Numbered from the stretch's first letter, positions 1-7,029 are shown. The stretch is 64,000 nt of DNA from an uncultured Eubacteriales bacterium (GCA_934477125.1 CAKSOL010000005.1:140522-204521); one strand, 5' to 3'. Translations and numbers: made by a program. Notes: generated by a model from the letters alone, not told the origin.

Positions 1-710
1 GCATTTATTTCTTCAAATACAAACGGATTTCCCATAGCCGCCCTGCCGACCATAACAAAGTCACATCCGGTTTTTTCGAGCATTTCGGCGGCATCCGCCC
101 CATTTCGTATATCGCCGTTTGCTATAACCGGAATTTTAACACTTTGCTTTACACGGCGTATAGTTTCAAAGTCGATTTCCGGAGCATACATCTGCGCACG
201 TGTCCGTCCGTGAACGGTAATCGCCGCAGCTCCGGCGGACTCGCAGCGGCAGGCAAGCTCCGGCGCGTTTATGCTGTCGAAGTCCCACCCGGTTCGCATC
301 TTAACCGTAACCGGAACATTTACCGCTCTGACAACCGCCTCAACTATCCTCGCTGCCAAATCCGGATTACGCATAAGCGCGCTCCCGCCGCCGTTACCGG
401 CTACCTTCGGCGCAGGACAGCCCATATTTATGTCTATAAAATCCGGAGAATACTGCTCCGCCGCCTTTGCCGCCTCAGCCATTATTTCAGGCTCACAGCC
501 AAACAGCTGAGAACCGAACGGCCGGCAATTATCCGAAACCTCAAGGTATCCCTGCGATTTTCTATCCGAAAGAGAAACCCCTCTGGCGCTTGTAAGCTCG
601 CCAACTGTATAAGCCGCCCCATAGCGGACGCATATTTCACGCATAGCGCGGTCAGCAACGCCTGCCATCGGCGCTAACGCCGCAAAACCGCGTAAATCAT
701 TTTTATCCAA
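1..710 (-). CDS. dusB: tRNA-dihydrouridine synthase, DusB-like (C-terminus off the window)
   Basis: FMN enzyme that reduces uridine to dihydrouridine in the D-loop of tRNAs. The reading frame opens after a stop at about 728 and shows the Dus TIM barrel in order: LAPMAGVADRAMRE near the N-terminus, NMGCPAPK with the catalytic Cys at about residue 98, the HGRTR motif, and VMVGRAAMGNP (phosphate/FMN site) close to the window edge. I chose the TTG start at 710 because no in-frame ATG lies before the conserved LAPMAG motif; the ribosome site in front is weak. The frame runs off at base 1 without a stop, so the gene is cut by the window. It follows the GtrA-like gene by 23 bases and may be co-transcribed with it. 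Confidence 0.9.
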   Translation of the reverse strand, partial: MDKNDLRGFAALAPMAGVADRAMREICVRYGAAYTVGELTSARGVSLSDRKSQGYLEVSDNCRPFGSQLFGCEPEIMAEAAKAAEQYSPDFIDINMGCPAPKVAGNGGGSALMRNPDLAARIVEAVVRAVNVPVTVKMRTGWDFDSINAPELACRCESAGAAAITVHGRTRAQMYAPEIDFETIRRVKQSVKIPVIANGDIRNGADAAEMLEKTGCDFVMVGRAAMGNPFVFEEIN

Positions 711-733
711 TTTCTCAAACCCGTTTCATAAAA

Positions 734-1138
734 TTATTTTTTTCTGAAAGCATAGAAATGTATGATAATATAGGTAACAGGTCCGCCTATCATTGTTGCG
801 AGCGCTGTTGCCCAAAACTGCGGCAAATGCCATGTGTTTATTGTTATAAAGGTAACAAGAAAATAAATAATAAAATTCGGGACATAAGAAATTATAAATC
901 TTACATAGCTCCGACCGGTAGGTTTCTTTTTAAAAACAAAATAAGAGTCAATCAAATAAGCAAGTGAAAGTGAACCTATATATCCAATAACAGCCGCCGC
1001 ATTGCGGTTCGGTATTATAATATCTGCGGCGGTAGATATCCATGCGGTATTAAACGTGTTGACAGTGCCGAACAGACAAAATGATAAGAACTCGCGGTTA
1101 AAAAAGAGCCCGCAAAGCTTTCTGATAAAATCCCGCAT
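734..1138 (-). CDS. GtrA-like four-helix membrane protein
   Basis: A 134-residue hydrophobic protein with about four membrane helices and the GtrA hallmarks: an N-terminal FCLFGTVNT segment, a basic loop with YFVFKKK, and a C-terminal FYAFRKK. Members of this family are thought to move lipid-linked sugars across the membrane or to assist cell-wall or teichoic-acid glycosylation; the substrate here is unknown. An AGGAGG site precedes the ATG at 1138. Its length is typical of the family. The neighbour downstream (dusB) gives no functional clue. Confidence 0.8.
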   Translation of the reverse strand: MRDFIRKLCGLFFNREFLSFCLFGTVNTFNTAWISTAADIIIPNRNAAAVIGYIGSLSLAYLIDSYFVFKKKPTGRSYVRFIISYVPNFIIYFLVTFITINTWHLPQFWATALATMIGGPVTYIIIHFYAFRKK

Positions 1139-1206
1139 ACGGCTGCCTCCTTATTCGCAGGATAGCAACATTATATCAAACGCAGGTCAAAAAAACAAGT
1201 TTAATA

Positions 1207-1235
1207 TTGACATTCGGCATTTTCTGTTGTAATAT
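1207..1235 (+). promoter_or_regulatory. Promoter of tRNA-Arg
   Basis: TTGACA at 1207-1212, a 17-base spacer, and TAATAT at 1230-1235. The whole block closely resembles the promoter of tRNA-Leu at 5439-5467, including much of the spacer. Confidence 0.75.
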
Positions 1236-1303
1236 AACATATGTCTCTTCAAGAATTTCAGCGTTTGATTCACGCATAAAGGCGCTGAAATATACTCATT
1301 TAT

Positions 1304-1380
1304 GTTTCCGTAGCTCAGTTGGATAGAGCGACCGCCTCCTAAGCGGTAGGTCGGAGGTTCGAATCCTCTCGGGAACGCCA
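1304..1380 (+). tRNA. tRNA-Arg (anticodon CCT)
   Basis: A 77-base cloverleaf. The acceptor stem GTTTCCG pairs with CGGGAAC (one G-U). The D arm is GCTCAGTTGG-type, the anticodon stem is ACCGC/GCGGT with loop CTCCTAA (anticodon CCT at 1338-1340), and the T loop is GGTTCGAATCC. The 3' CCA is encoded. It reads AGG arginine codons. Confidence 0.95.
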
Positions 1381-1427
1381 AAAATGGCTCATCCACGCGC
1401 TTTTGTGGCTGAGCCATTTTCTTTTTC
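1381..1427 (+). terminator. Terminator after tRNA-Arg
   Basis: An eleven-base stem AAAATGGCTCA/TGAGCCATTTT continued by CCAC/GTGG, followed by C and five T. It could also end transcription arriving from the minus-strand pseudogene side. Confidence 0.8.
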
Positions 1428-1441
1428 ACTTACAAAACCCT

Positions 1442-1799
1442 TCACATAGTTATAATATATTTGCCTGCGCCGCGCCGTTTGCCGTCCGACAAAATACTCG
1501 GCAATTCTGTAAGCGGCTCTGTTTTGTAGATCATTGATGATACATCTAACTTTCCGCTTTCAATAAGCTTGATTGCCGCAGGAAATGTATAGGGGTTTAT
1601 GTAGGACGATTTTAAGGTTATTTCCTTTTTAAATATTTCAAACGGCTTTACGCTTATTTCAGCGTCGGGCTTTGTAAGCCCGAACATCATAACGGTTGAA
1701 TACTTGCCCGCAAGGGCTATTGCCTGTTCGATTGTTTCGGGTATGTTTCTTTCTTCAACTCTTAAATCGTTTTTTTCCGTAAAATACCGCTGCTTTCAT
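1442..1799 (-). pseudogene. Zinc-type alcohol/polyol dehydrogenase remnant with internal deletion and frameshift
   Basis: The sequence begins like a medium-chain zinc dehydrogenase (MKAAVFYG, then in another frame NDLRVEERNIPE). After about 20 codons it jumps directly to the C-terminal part (AIALAGKYSTVMMFG to the end at 1442). The zinc sites and most of the Rossmann fold are absent, a loss of some 200 codons. A run of seven A (1770-1776 on this strand), where six would keep frame, also breaks the N-terminal piece. An AGGAG site precedes the ATG at 1799. The gene lies directly downstream of the PfkB remnant, so the pair was probably a polyol or sugar catabolic operon. It cannot encode a working enzyme as written. 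Confidence 0.85.
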
Positions 1800-1803
1800 T
1801 TTG

Positions 1804-2587
1804 TCATATCTCCTTTAATGCGGCTATTGCGCCGTGTTTTTCGGTGCTTTTCCCTGCAACATAAATTGCTTTTTTAAGATATTTTTCCGCCGTTTCGGGC
1901 GTTATATTGTCAACCGTGCTTTTATTATTTATCCATTCGCTTAAAAATGTTCCGAAGAATATATCGCCTGCGCCAGTTGTATCAACCGTTTTAACCTTTT
2001 CGGCAGGTAAAGCTCAGAATATCCACCTTGTCAAGGTGCAGCTTCATCATCTTTATTGCGGTTGCTTTGTCTTCCCACAGTAGCTCCCTGTAATTCGGGT
2101 CGTAGGTTACGGTGCATCCTGCCTTTTTCGCAATATCAAGCGCATATTCGGTAGTGCTGCGCGCAGGCTCTGCTGTAAGCGATAAAGAACCGAAATGGAA
2201 TATCTGCGAATTTTTGATAATATCTGCCTTTATATCCTCTTTTTCAAGAAAAACATCCGCGCCGAAATTGCGGTAAAAGCTGAAATCACGGTCGCCATCA
2301 CTGTTAAGCGCCACGAATGCAAGTGTCGTGTTGTGCAAATTATCGGTTATAAGTCCCTCGTCCGAAACACCCGCGTTTTTAAGCGTTTCGCGCAGAAAGC
2401 TGCCGAACATATCGTTCCCGACCTTGCCTATAAGCGCCGTTTTTCCGCCGAATCTTGAAACGGTCGCCAGCAGATTGACAGGCGCGCCGCCAGCCTTTCT
2501 TGCGAAAATAAGGTCGCCCGCCGCATCCTTGCCGGACGGCGTAAAATCTATAAGTATTTCGCCTAAAGCCGTTATATCGTACTTCAT
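1804..2587 (-). pseudogene. PfkB-family sugar kinase (fructokinase-like) with internal deletion
   Basis: The N-terminal 194 residues are a good ribokinase/fructokinase start (ALGEILIDF, GGAPVNLLATVSRFGG, IGKVGNDMFG, YDPNYRE). The frame then shifts at about 2005-2010 and ends early. In the next frame the C-terminal end is intact: VDTTGAGDIFFG with the catalytic Asp, continuing to a stop at 1804. Roughly 45-60 codons between the two parts are missing relative to the family. The ATG at 2587 overlaps the stop of the PHP gene (ATGA), showing translational coupling in the former operon. Function is probably lost, since the active-site segment is out of frame with the substrate lid. Confidence 0.85.
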
Positions 2588-3399
2588 AATTTTATCTCCT
2601 GCGGTATGGGTTTTCGGTTTTTGTAATAATAAAGATTTTTAAAGCCGAGCCTTGAAAGCTCGCTTAAGGCATAATCAAAGCCGTGCGCTATGCGTTCCGC
2701 TATATGCGCGTCAGAACCCAAGGTCAAAAGATAGCCGCCAAGCTCTTTGTAGCGTTTTATTATCGGTATATCCGGCATAAGAACATTATAATCCGTATCA
2801 ATGCAGGATGTATTTATTTCCAATGCAATACCTCGGCTTATTATCTCTTTCAGTATTATATCCGTTTTATCGGCAAATTCTTTCAAATCAACCGCTGTGC
2901 CGTATTTTCCGTTTATGTATCTTAACGGGCAGGTCATATGTGAAAGCACGTCAAAATCTGTCGTTTTAATCATTTCAAGCATATCGTCAAAATATACGGA
3001 AATGTATTCATCTATTTCATTTCGTGAAAGAAAAGAAAAATTTATTCCGGAATATGGCTGTGTATAATTCCTGTATCTCACCGCGTGAACCGAGCCTAAC
3101 ACGATATCAAAATCGCTGCTTGCTATCACCTCTTCAGCGTCCTTTTTATGCCACATTCCCTCGCCTATTTCAACCCCCGCAAGCACTCTGTTTCCCATTT
3201 CGTGCGCGCAAACGACTGACTTTTTTATGGGCGTTTTTACATCCCTGTCGCCGCAAAATTCAATATCGCAGTGGTCGGTAATCGCAAATCCCGCAATTCC
3301 TTTTTCCTTTGCCGCCTTTAGGCTGTCATACGGATTACATTCGGAATCGTGGGAAAAATGCGTATGCGTGTGGCAATCGAAAATATTTTTAAAAAGCAT
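2584..3399 (-). CDS. PHP-domain phosphatase (histidinol-phosphatase-like)
   Basis: A full-length PHP metal-dependent phosphoesterase of about 271 residues. Metal ligands are visible in the usual order: FDCHTHTHFSHDS near the N-terminus, ITDHCDIE, GVEIGE, VLGSVHAV, the DVLSHMTCPLRY segment, and a C-terminal TLGSDAH. Family members hydrolyse histidinol phosphate or other small phosphate esters. Here the neighbours are sugar genes rather than his genes, so a sugar-phosphate substrate is as likely. I prefer the ATG at 3399, nine bases after AAGGGA, over the one at 3408. It is the only intact gene of the cluster at 1.4-4.2 kb. Confidence 0.8.
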   Translation of the reverse strand: MLFKNIFDCHTHTHFSHDSECNPYDSLKAAKEKGIAGFAITDHCDIEFCGDRDVKTPIKKSVVCAHEMGNRVLAGVEIGEGMWHKKDAEEVIASSDFDIVLGSVHAVRYRNYTQPYSGINFSFLSRNEIDEYISVYFDDMLEMIKTTDFDVLSHMTCPLRYINGKYGTAVDLKEFADKTDIILKEIISRGIALEINTSCIDTDYNVLMPDIPIIKRYKELGGYLLTLGSDAHIAERIAHGFDYALSELSRLGFKNLYYYKNRKPIPQEIKL

Positions 3400-3415
3400 A
3401 TTCGTCATTCCCTTA

Positions 3416-3443
3416 TTGACAAAACAAATTATACAAATATAAT
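3416..3443 (+). promoter_or_regulatory. Promoter of the DeoR-type regulator
   Basis: TTGACA at 3416-3421, a 16-base spacer, and TATAAT at 3438-3443, in the short space between the divergent PHP and DeoR genes. Confidence 0.7.
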
Positions 3444-3488
3444 ATACTTATTAAATCAAATAATCAACTGCCGCCGCATAAAATGAAA

Positions 3489-3512
3489 AAACGCTCAGAA
3501 TATTGAGCGTTT
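3489..3512. promoter_or_regulatory. Palindrome in the DeoR leader, candidate operator
   Basis: AAACGCTCA and TGAGCGTTT form a nine-base inverted repeat with a six-base centre, just before the GGAGG site of the regulator. Its position suits an autoregulatory operator. That role is inferred. Confidence 0.45.
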
Positions 3513-3522
3513 GGAGGTTTAT

Positions 3523-4223
3523 ATGAACAAGGAAAGAGAAAAAATATACTTGAGATCGCAATTAAGGAAAAAAGCGTTACGGTAAGAGATTTGGCGCAAA
3601 GGCTCTATTCAAGCGAGCCTTCAATAAGGCGTGATTTATGCAGCCTGGAAAAGCAAAAGCTGCTGAGGCGAACCCACGGCGGCGCAGTGCTTGATGAAAA
3701 CGCACTTTCCGAAATTAAAATCCCGTTTTTAATAAGAGAGCTTGAAAAAAGCGATGAAAAAATCAAAATCGCACGAATGGCGGCAGAATTGGTGCCTGAC
3801 GGCAGCGTTATTTTTCTTGACGCTTCAACCAGCGCATATTCAATGATTCCGTTTTTAGCAGAAAAAAGAAACCTTATTGTTATAACAAACGGAATTAAAG
3901 CGCTTACCGCTCTGAGCGAAAACAATATCACCTGTATCGGCACGGGCGGCAGCGTTATAAATTCCTGCCTTGCGCTTGTCGGAGAGGACGCATTCCGAAC
4001 GATTGAACGCTACAATGCGGATTTTTGCTTTTTCTCTTGCAGAGGTCTGTCCGAGGACGGTAGGCTCACAGATATTTCGCAGTCTGAAAATTCAATAAGA
4101 CTTAAAATGATAAATCACTCAAAAAAATCGTATTTACTTTGTACGAGTGATAAATTAAATAAAGTATATTACCACAATCTTTGCTCCGCAGATGATATAA
4201 GCGGGATTATAAAAGCAAATTAA
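3523..4223 (+). pseudogene. DeoR-family sugar regulator, frameshifted near the N-terminus
   Basis: A GGAGG site and the ATG at 3523 open MNKEREK, but that frame stops after 19 residues. From about 3547 the neighbouring frame gives an unbroken DeoR protein: an N-terminal helix-turn-helix (VTVRDLAQRL, SSEPSIRRDL, RRTHGGAVL), then the sugar-phosphate isomerase-like sensor domain with VFLDASTS, VITNG and GTGGSV. A two-base insertion or one-base loss in AAAAAATATA at 3539-3548 explains the break. A TTG at 3591 could start a version lacking part of the DNA-binding helix. Such regulators normally repress the adjacent sugar operon, which is itself decayed. Confidence 0.8.
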
Positions 4224-4264
4224 GCGCAATACAGCCGGGAAGCACAAAAAACAGTAAAAAAATG

Positions 4265-4293
4265 TTGACTTTAGGCTGAATAACTGGTATAAT
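4265..4293 (+). promoter_or_regulatory. Promoter of the rpsF-ssb-rpsR operon
   Basis: TTGACT at 4265-4270, a 17-base spacer, and TATAAT at 4288-4293, about 90 bases before rpsF. Confidence 0.8.
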
Positions 4294-4305
4294 GCAAGAT
4301 GCTGA

Positions 4306-4355
4306 CCGGAAGCGGTTTCCGGCTTTAGCTCCTTACTCCGTTTTAAAAACGGAGT
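4306..4355 (+). promoter_or_regulatory. Two hairpins in the rpsF leader, candidate S6:S18 autoregulation site
   Basis: CCGGAA/TTCCGG (4306-4322) and the ten-base perfect repeat ACTCCGTTTT/AAAACGGAGT (4335-4355) lie between the promoter and the AGGAGG of rpsF. Many bacteria regulate this operon through binding of the S6:S18 complex to an rpsF leader containing a CCG element. I see the hairpins and CCG triplets but cannot confirm the consensus fold. Confidence 0.4.
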
Positions 4356-4381
4356 CAAATGTCCAGAAGGAGGTGCAGAAA

Positions 4382-4663
4382 ATGGTCAATAAGTATGAAG
4401 CTGCAATGATCTTTTCAGTCGCAAACGGTGATGATTCCGTAAACGCGCTGAAGGAAAAGTTTGCCGAGCTTATCGCAAAGCACGGCCATGTTGAAAATGT
4501 TGACGACTGGGGCAAGCGCCGTCTCGCTTACCTTATCAACGACGAGGCTGAGGGCTACTATGTTTTCACAACATTCACAAGTGAGCCTTCTTTCCCTGCT
4601 GAGCTTGAACGTGTTGCCGGCATTACCGACGGTGTGCTTCGCGCAATGGTAATTAAGAAGTAA
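4382..4663 (+). CDS. rpsF: Ribosomal protein bS6
   Basis: Small-subunit protein S6, which pairs with S18 on 16S rRNA in the platform. The 93-residue product has the family landmarks: NKYEAAMIF at the start, DWGKRRLAYLIN in the middle, and a GVLRAMVIKK end. The ATG at 4382 follows AGGAGG; the longer open frame from 4292 includes the untranslated leader. It is first in the classic rpsF-ssb-rpsR operon, 13 bases before ssb. Confidence 0.97.
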   Translation: MVNKYEAAMIFSVANGDDSVNALKEKFAELIAKHGHVENVDDWGKRRLAYLINDEAEGYYVFTTFTSEPSFPAELERVAGITDGVLRAMVIKK

Positions 4664-4676
4664 GGAGTGTCCGATA

Positions 4677-5099
4677 ATGTTTAATATTGTTATTTTAACC
4701 GGTCGCCTTACCGCAGATCCGGAATTAAAGACAACACCGAGCAATATTTCGGTAACTTCGTTCTCCATAGCCGTAAACCGCCGCTATCGCGCGGGCGAGG
4801 AGCAAACCGATTTTATCAATATAGTTGCTTGGCGTCAGACAGCCGAGTTTATCTGCAAGTATTTCAAAAAGGGCTCTATGATCGGTATTGAGGGTTCTAT
4901 TCAGACCCGCAAGTATACCGACCGCAACGGCAATAACCGTACTGCTTTTGAGGTTGTTGCAAATAACGCTCAATTCGTAGAGGCAAAGCGTGATTCCGTA
5001 GGCTCAGCGCCTGCTCCGTCAGAGCCTGCCTCTTTCAGTAACGCGGATTCCGGTGATTTCTCCGAAATCGGCGGTGCGGACGACGATCTGCCGTTCTGA
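4677..5099 (+). CDS. ssb: Single-stranded DNA-binding protein
   Basis: A 140-residue SSB. An N-terminal OB fold (about 1-105) contains LTGRLTADPEL, FSIAVNRRY, FINIVAWRQTAEF and a GSIQTRKYTDRNG hairpin. It is followed by a short acidic, Gly/Ser-rich tail ending in DDDLPF, the tip that recruits replication and repair partners. It coats single-stranded DNA in replication, recombination and repair. Its place between rpsF and rpsR is the standard Firmicutes arrangement. Confidence 0.97.
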   Translation: MFNIVILTGRLTADPELKTTPSNISVTSFSIAVNRRYRAGEEQTDFINIVAWRQTAEFICKYFKKGSMIGIEGSIQTRKYTDRNGNNRTAFEVVANNAQFVEAKRDSVGSAPAPSEPASFSNADSGDFSEIGGADDDLPF

Positions 5100-5133
5100 T
5101 TTAGTTACACTATTTATAAGGAGGAGCTTTTCC

Positions 5134-5385
5134 ATGGATAAGGAGAAGGAAAAGATAGAGCGCCCCATGCGCAAAAAGGCACGTAAAAAAGTATGCCACT
5201 TCTGTGCTGACCGCGTTGAGGAAATAGATTACAAGGATGTTGCAAGACTCCGTAAGTTCATTTCCGAGCGTGCAAAAATTTTGCCTCGCCGCGCAACCGG
5301 CACTTGCACAAAGCATCAGCGCGAGCTGACTAACGCAATTAAGCGCGCACGTCAGATGGCTCTGCTGCCGTATGTGAACGAATAA
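5134..5385 (+). CDS. rpsR: Ribosomal protein bS18
   Basis: Small-subunit protein S18, 83 residues. It has a basic N-terminus, a VCHFCADRVEEIDYKD segment, and the conserved core RLRKFISERAKILPRRATG followed by HQRELTNAIKRAR. The ATG at 5134 sits after AAGGAGGAG; the frame open from 5053 overlaps ssb and is not the real start. S18 binds 16S rRNA together with S6 from the first gene of the operon. A strong terminator follows. Confidence 0.97.
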   Translation: MDKEKEKIERPMRKKARKKVCHFCADRVEEIDYKDVARLRKFISERAKILPRRATGTCTKHQRELTNAIKRARQMALLPYVNE

Positions 5386-5390
5386 TTGAA

Positions 5391-5430
5391 TGACTGCCTG
5401 CCGCAAACAATGCGGTAAGCAGTCTTTTTT
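5391..5430 (+). terminator. Terminator of the rpsF operon
   Basis: GACTGC...GCAGTC outer stem with an inner TGCCGCA/TGCGGTA-type stem, followed by six T. Confidence 0.85.
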
Positions 5431-5438
5431 AAAATTCC

Positions 5439-5467
5439 TTGACATTTTGCCTTTTCTGTTGTAAAAT
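5439..5467 (+). promoter_or_regulatory. Promoter of tRNA-Leu(TAG)
   Basis: TTGACA at 5439-5444, a 17-base spacer, and TAAAAT at 5462-5467. The spacer ends in TTTTCTGTTG, as in the tRNA-Arg promoter. Confidence 0.8.
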
Positions 5468-5480
5468 ATTTGTACTGTCT

Positions 5481-5564
5481 GCGGCTGTGGCGGAACTGGC
5501 AGACGCGCCAGACTTAGGATCTGGTGTCTTCGACGTGGGGGTTCAAGTCCCTTCAGCCGCACCA
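5481..5564 (+). tRNA. tRNA-Leu (anticodon TAG)
   Basis: An 84-base class II tRNA. The acceptor GCGGCTG pairs with CAGCCGC, the anticodon stem is CCAGA/TCTGG with loop CTTAGGA (anticodon TAG), a long variable arm follows, then the GGTTCAAGTCC T arm and an encoded CCA. Confidence 0.95.
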
Positions 5565-5595
5565 AAAATCCTCATTCGTAAGAATGGGGATTTTT
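5564..5595 (+). terminator. Terminator after tRNA-Leu(TAG)
   Basis: AAAAATCC and CATTC pair with GAATG and GGGATTTTT around a short loop, ending in five T. Confidence 0.75.
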
Positions 5596-5754
5596 AATCT
5601 TTACCTCTTAACTACAATATCACTTGACGCTATATTTATGCGAGTGTTTAAATTCGTGCAAAAAATGCAAAAATCTTTTTTCGTAGTCCTGCCACATGAA
5701 AAAGCGCTTGCTTTCTGCAAGTGCTTTTTCAGTTATATTTATGGCTTTAACCCA

Positions 5755-5945
5755 TTAAGGACATAACGTCCGAAACAAAGAACCAACCGCTAAGCGGGTG
5801 CGCGTCAGCTGTTATACAAAAAATTCTCCAAAGCAGTACAATAAGGTGTTCAAGTCTTAGAGAACTACGAAAGGAAAATTTTAATGGCTAACAGCACAAA
5901 TAGTTTATCACATACAAAATGGTTATCAAGTACCATAAAGATTTG
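5755..5945 (+). mobile_element. IS200/IS605-type remnant: left end and start of tnpA
   Basis: At 5884 an ATG after GAAAGGA opens MANSTNSLSHTKWL, the typical start of a Y1 transposase of the IS200 group. The usual next residues (CKYH) appear only after a one-base loss at about 5924, and the reading then ends in KDLQEI-like codons, so nearly all of the catalytic domain (HUH and Tyr) is missing. Upstream are small hairpins as expected for an IS200 left end: GGAC/GTCC at 5759-5771 and CCGC/GCGG at about 5789-5799. The stretch 5600-5750 before it holds only one more hairpin (5697-5730) and no gene I can support; nothing else is seen up to 5987. Confidence 0.7.
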
Positions 5946-5987
5946 CAGGAGATAAAAGGAATTGTGTTTGTTTATTGATTTTATCAG

Positions 5988-6551
5988 TCAATAGCAAATC
6001 GAGAACAGTATCGGCACAAAGGTCGAGCAGATCACGCCGTTGACAACGGAGAAAACCGCTGTCTGCGCGTCGGTATTGCGCATAATCATCGGCAAAGTTG
6101 TAACCTCACTGGTTGCGCCCGCAATCGCAATGCAAGTGTATGAGTTACAATGCTTTGCGACAAACGTGATCAGGATAAACGACGCGATTTCACGCATAAG
6201 ATTACTTAAAAATGCGACACTTCCGATAGATGCCCCCGCCAGATTTCCGATCGTCACTCCTGCAAGGCTGTACCAACCAAGTCCGCCGCTGATTGAAATT
6301 GCTGCATAAATTGGATAATTCAAAATCAAGCCGCACACAACACCGCCGATCAGCGAACAGACAATAATACCAAGCGGTACAATCAGAATTTTTACATTAA
6401 ATTTAACCAGCTTTGACAGAATTCCTTTTTGCTTGCCGACGCTGATGCCGACAGAAAACATCAGCAGATACAAAACCCATTCCGAATAGGCAGACAAAGC
6501 AGTTAAAGCCACAGACAGTACTGGTATACTGCCGCAGCCGATGCCGAGCAG
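5988..6551 (-). pseudogene. LysO-type lysine exporter lacking its own start (deletion fusion)
   Basis: An open frame from 6551 down to the stop at 5988 reads LLGIGCGSIPVL, then LYLLMFSVGISVGK, GGLGWYSLAG, SNLMREI and ATSEVTTLPMI, the signatures of the LysO/DUF340 family of inner-membrane lysine exporters, with about six membrane helices. The first residues and the start codon are missing. The frame joins, out of phase, the N-terminal part of an EamA-type gene at about 6550. A GTG at 6512 could start a shortened product of 174 residues. Function is uncertain; the core of the family domain is present. Confidence 0.65.
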
Positions 6552-6684
6552 GCAGCGCCGACAAGGTAAGTAATCGTCATTGTCGCCATTGTATTCATTC
6601 CCTTAGGAACGCTTTTGGCGCAAACCTGATAGATAATGTTCGACAGCACCACAAGCGCAATCGTCCAAATCATAGACACAGACA
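6552..6684 (-). pseudogene. EamA/DMT-type small transporter, only the first 45 or so codons
   Basis: After an AGGAGG site the codons from GTG 6684 read MIWTIALVVLSNIIYQVCAK, then SVPKGMNTMATMTITYLVGA, the usual first two helices of an EamA/drug-metabolite transporter. The sequence then switches into the LysO coding region in another frame and soon stops. One deletion, removing the rest of this gene and the start of lysO, would produce this. The ribosome site, leader and promoter of the former gene are intact. Confidence 0.6.
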
Positions 6685-6704
6685 CATTCATCCTCCTATA
6701 AAGC

Positions 6705-6738
6705 AAAAAAGACAGCCAGACTTTTCAGCCTGACTGTC
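6705..6738 (-). terminator. Attenuator-type terminator in the EamA/LysO leader
   Basis: GACAGTCAGGC/GTCTGGCTGTC hairpin followed by six T, read on the minus strand. It lies between the promoter (6771-6799) and the AGGAGG, so it would stop transcripts before the gene unless antitermination occurs. The leader in front is only about 30 bases and contains GGGTGAGCACCTACC. I do not recognise a riboswitch class. Confidence 0.65.
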
Positions 6739-6770
6739 GGTAGGTGCTCACCCATATTTAATGTATAATT

Positions 6771-6799
6771 ATTATATCATATTCATCTCTGATATGCAA
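6771..6799 (-). promoter_or_regulatory. Promoter of the EamA/LysO unit
   Basis: Minus strand TTGCAT at 6799-6794, a 17-base spacer, and TATAAT at 6776-6771. Confidence 0.75.
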
Positions 6800-6837
6800 G
6801 AGCATTTATAGATTTTTCTAAAAGGCATTTTGTTCAG

Positions 6838-6866
6838 TTGAAACATCGATGTATTCGTGGTATAAT
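6838..6866 (+). promoter_or_regulatory. Promoter upstream of the hairpin block
   Basis: TTGAAA at 6838-6843, a 17-base spacer, and TATAAT at 6861-6866. A transcript would run through the five hairpins into the GNAT gene. Confidence 0.65.
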
Positions 6867-6896
6867 GACTTTATGCAGGCTGCGGAACGCCGCCGA

Positions 6897-7014
6897 AACG
6901 CATACTGCGTTTGAAAATCAAAGATTTTCGCGCAAAAACATTGAACGGCTAAAATTTTTTATCGCCACTGTCGATAAAAAGCGGCTAATGCCGCTCCGAA
7001 GCCGTTGGCTTCGG
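6897..7014 (+). repeat. Five consecutive perfect hairpins
   Basis: AACGC/GCGTT (6897-6911), GAAAATC/GATTTTC (6913-6929), TATCG/CGATA (6960-6976), AGCGGC/GCCGCT (6980-6995) and CCGAAGCC/GGCTTCGG (6996-7014), all with loops of three to seven bases. The sequences differ from each other, so this is not a simple tandem repeat. No coding function is seen in 6707-7059. The block sits between two TATAAT boxes within similar GGTATAAT contexts. Confidence 0.8.
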
Positions 7015-7020
7015 ATTTTA

Positions 7021-7029
7021 TGGTATAAT
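7021..7029 (+). promoter_or_regulatory. Extended -10 box before the GNAT gene
   Basis: TGGTATAAT, an extended -10 element with no clear -35, about 30 bases before the start codon at 7060. Confidence 0.5.
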
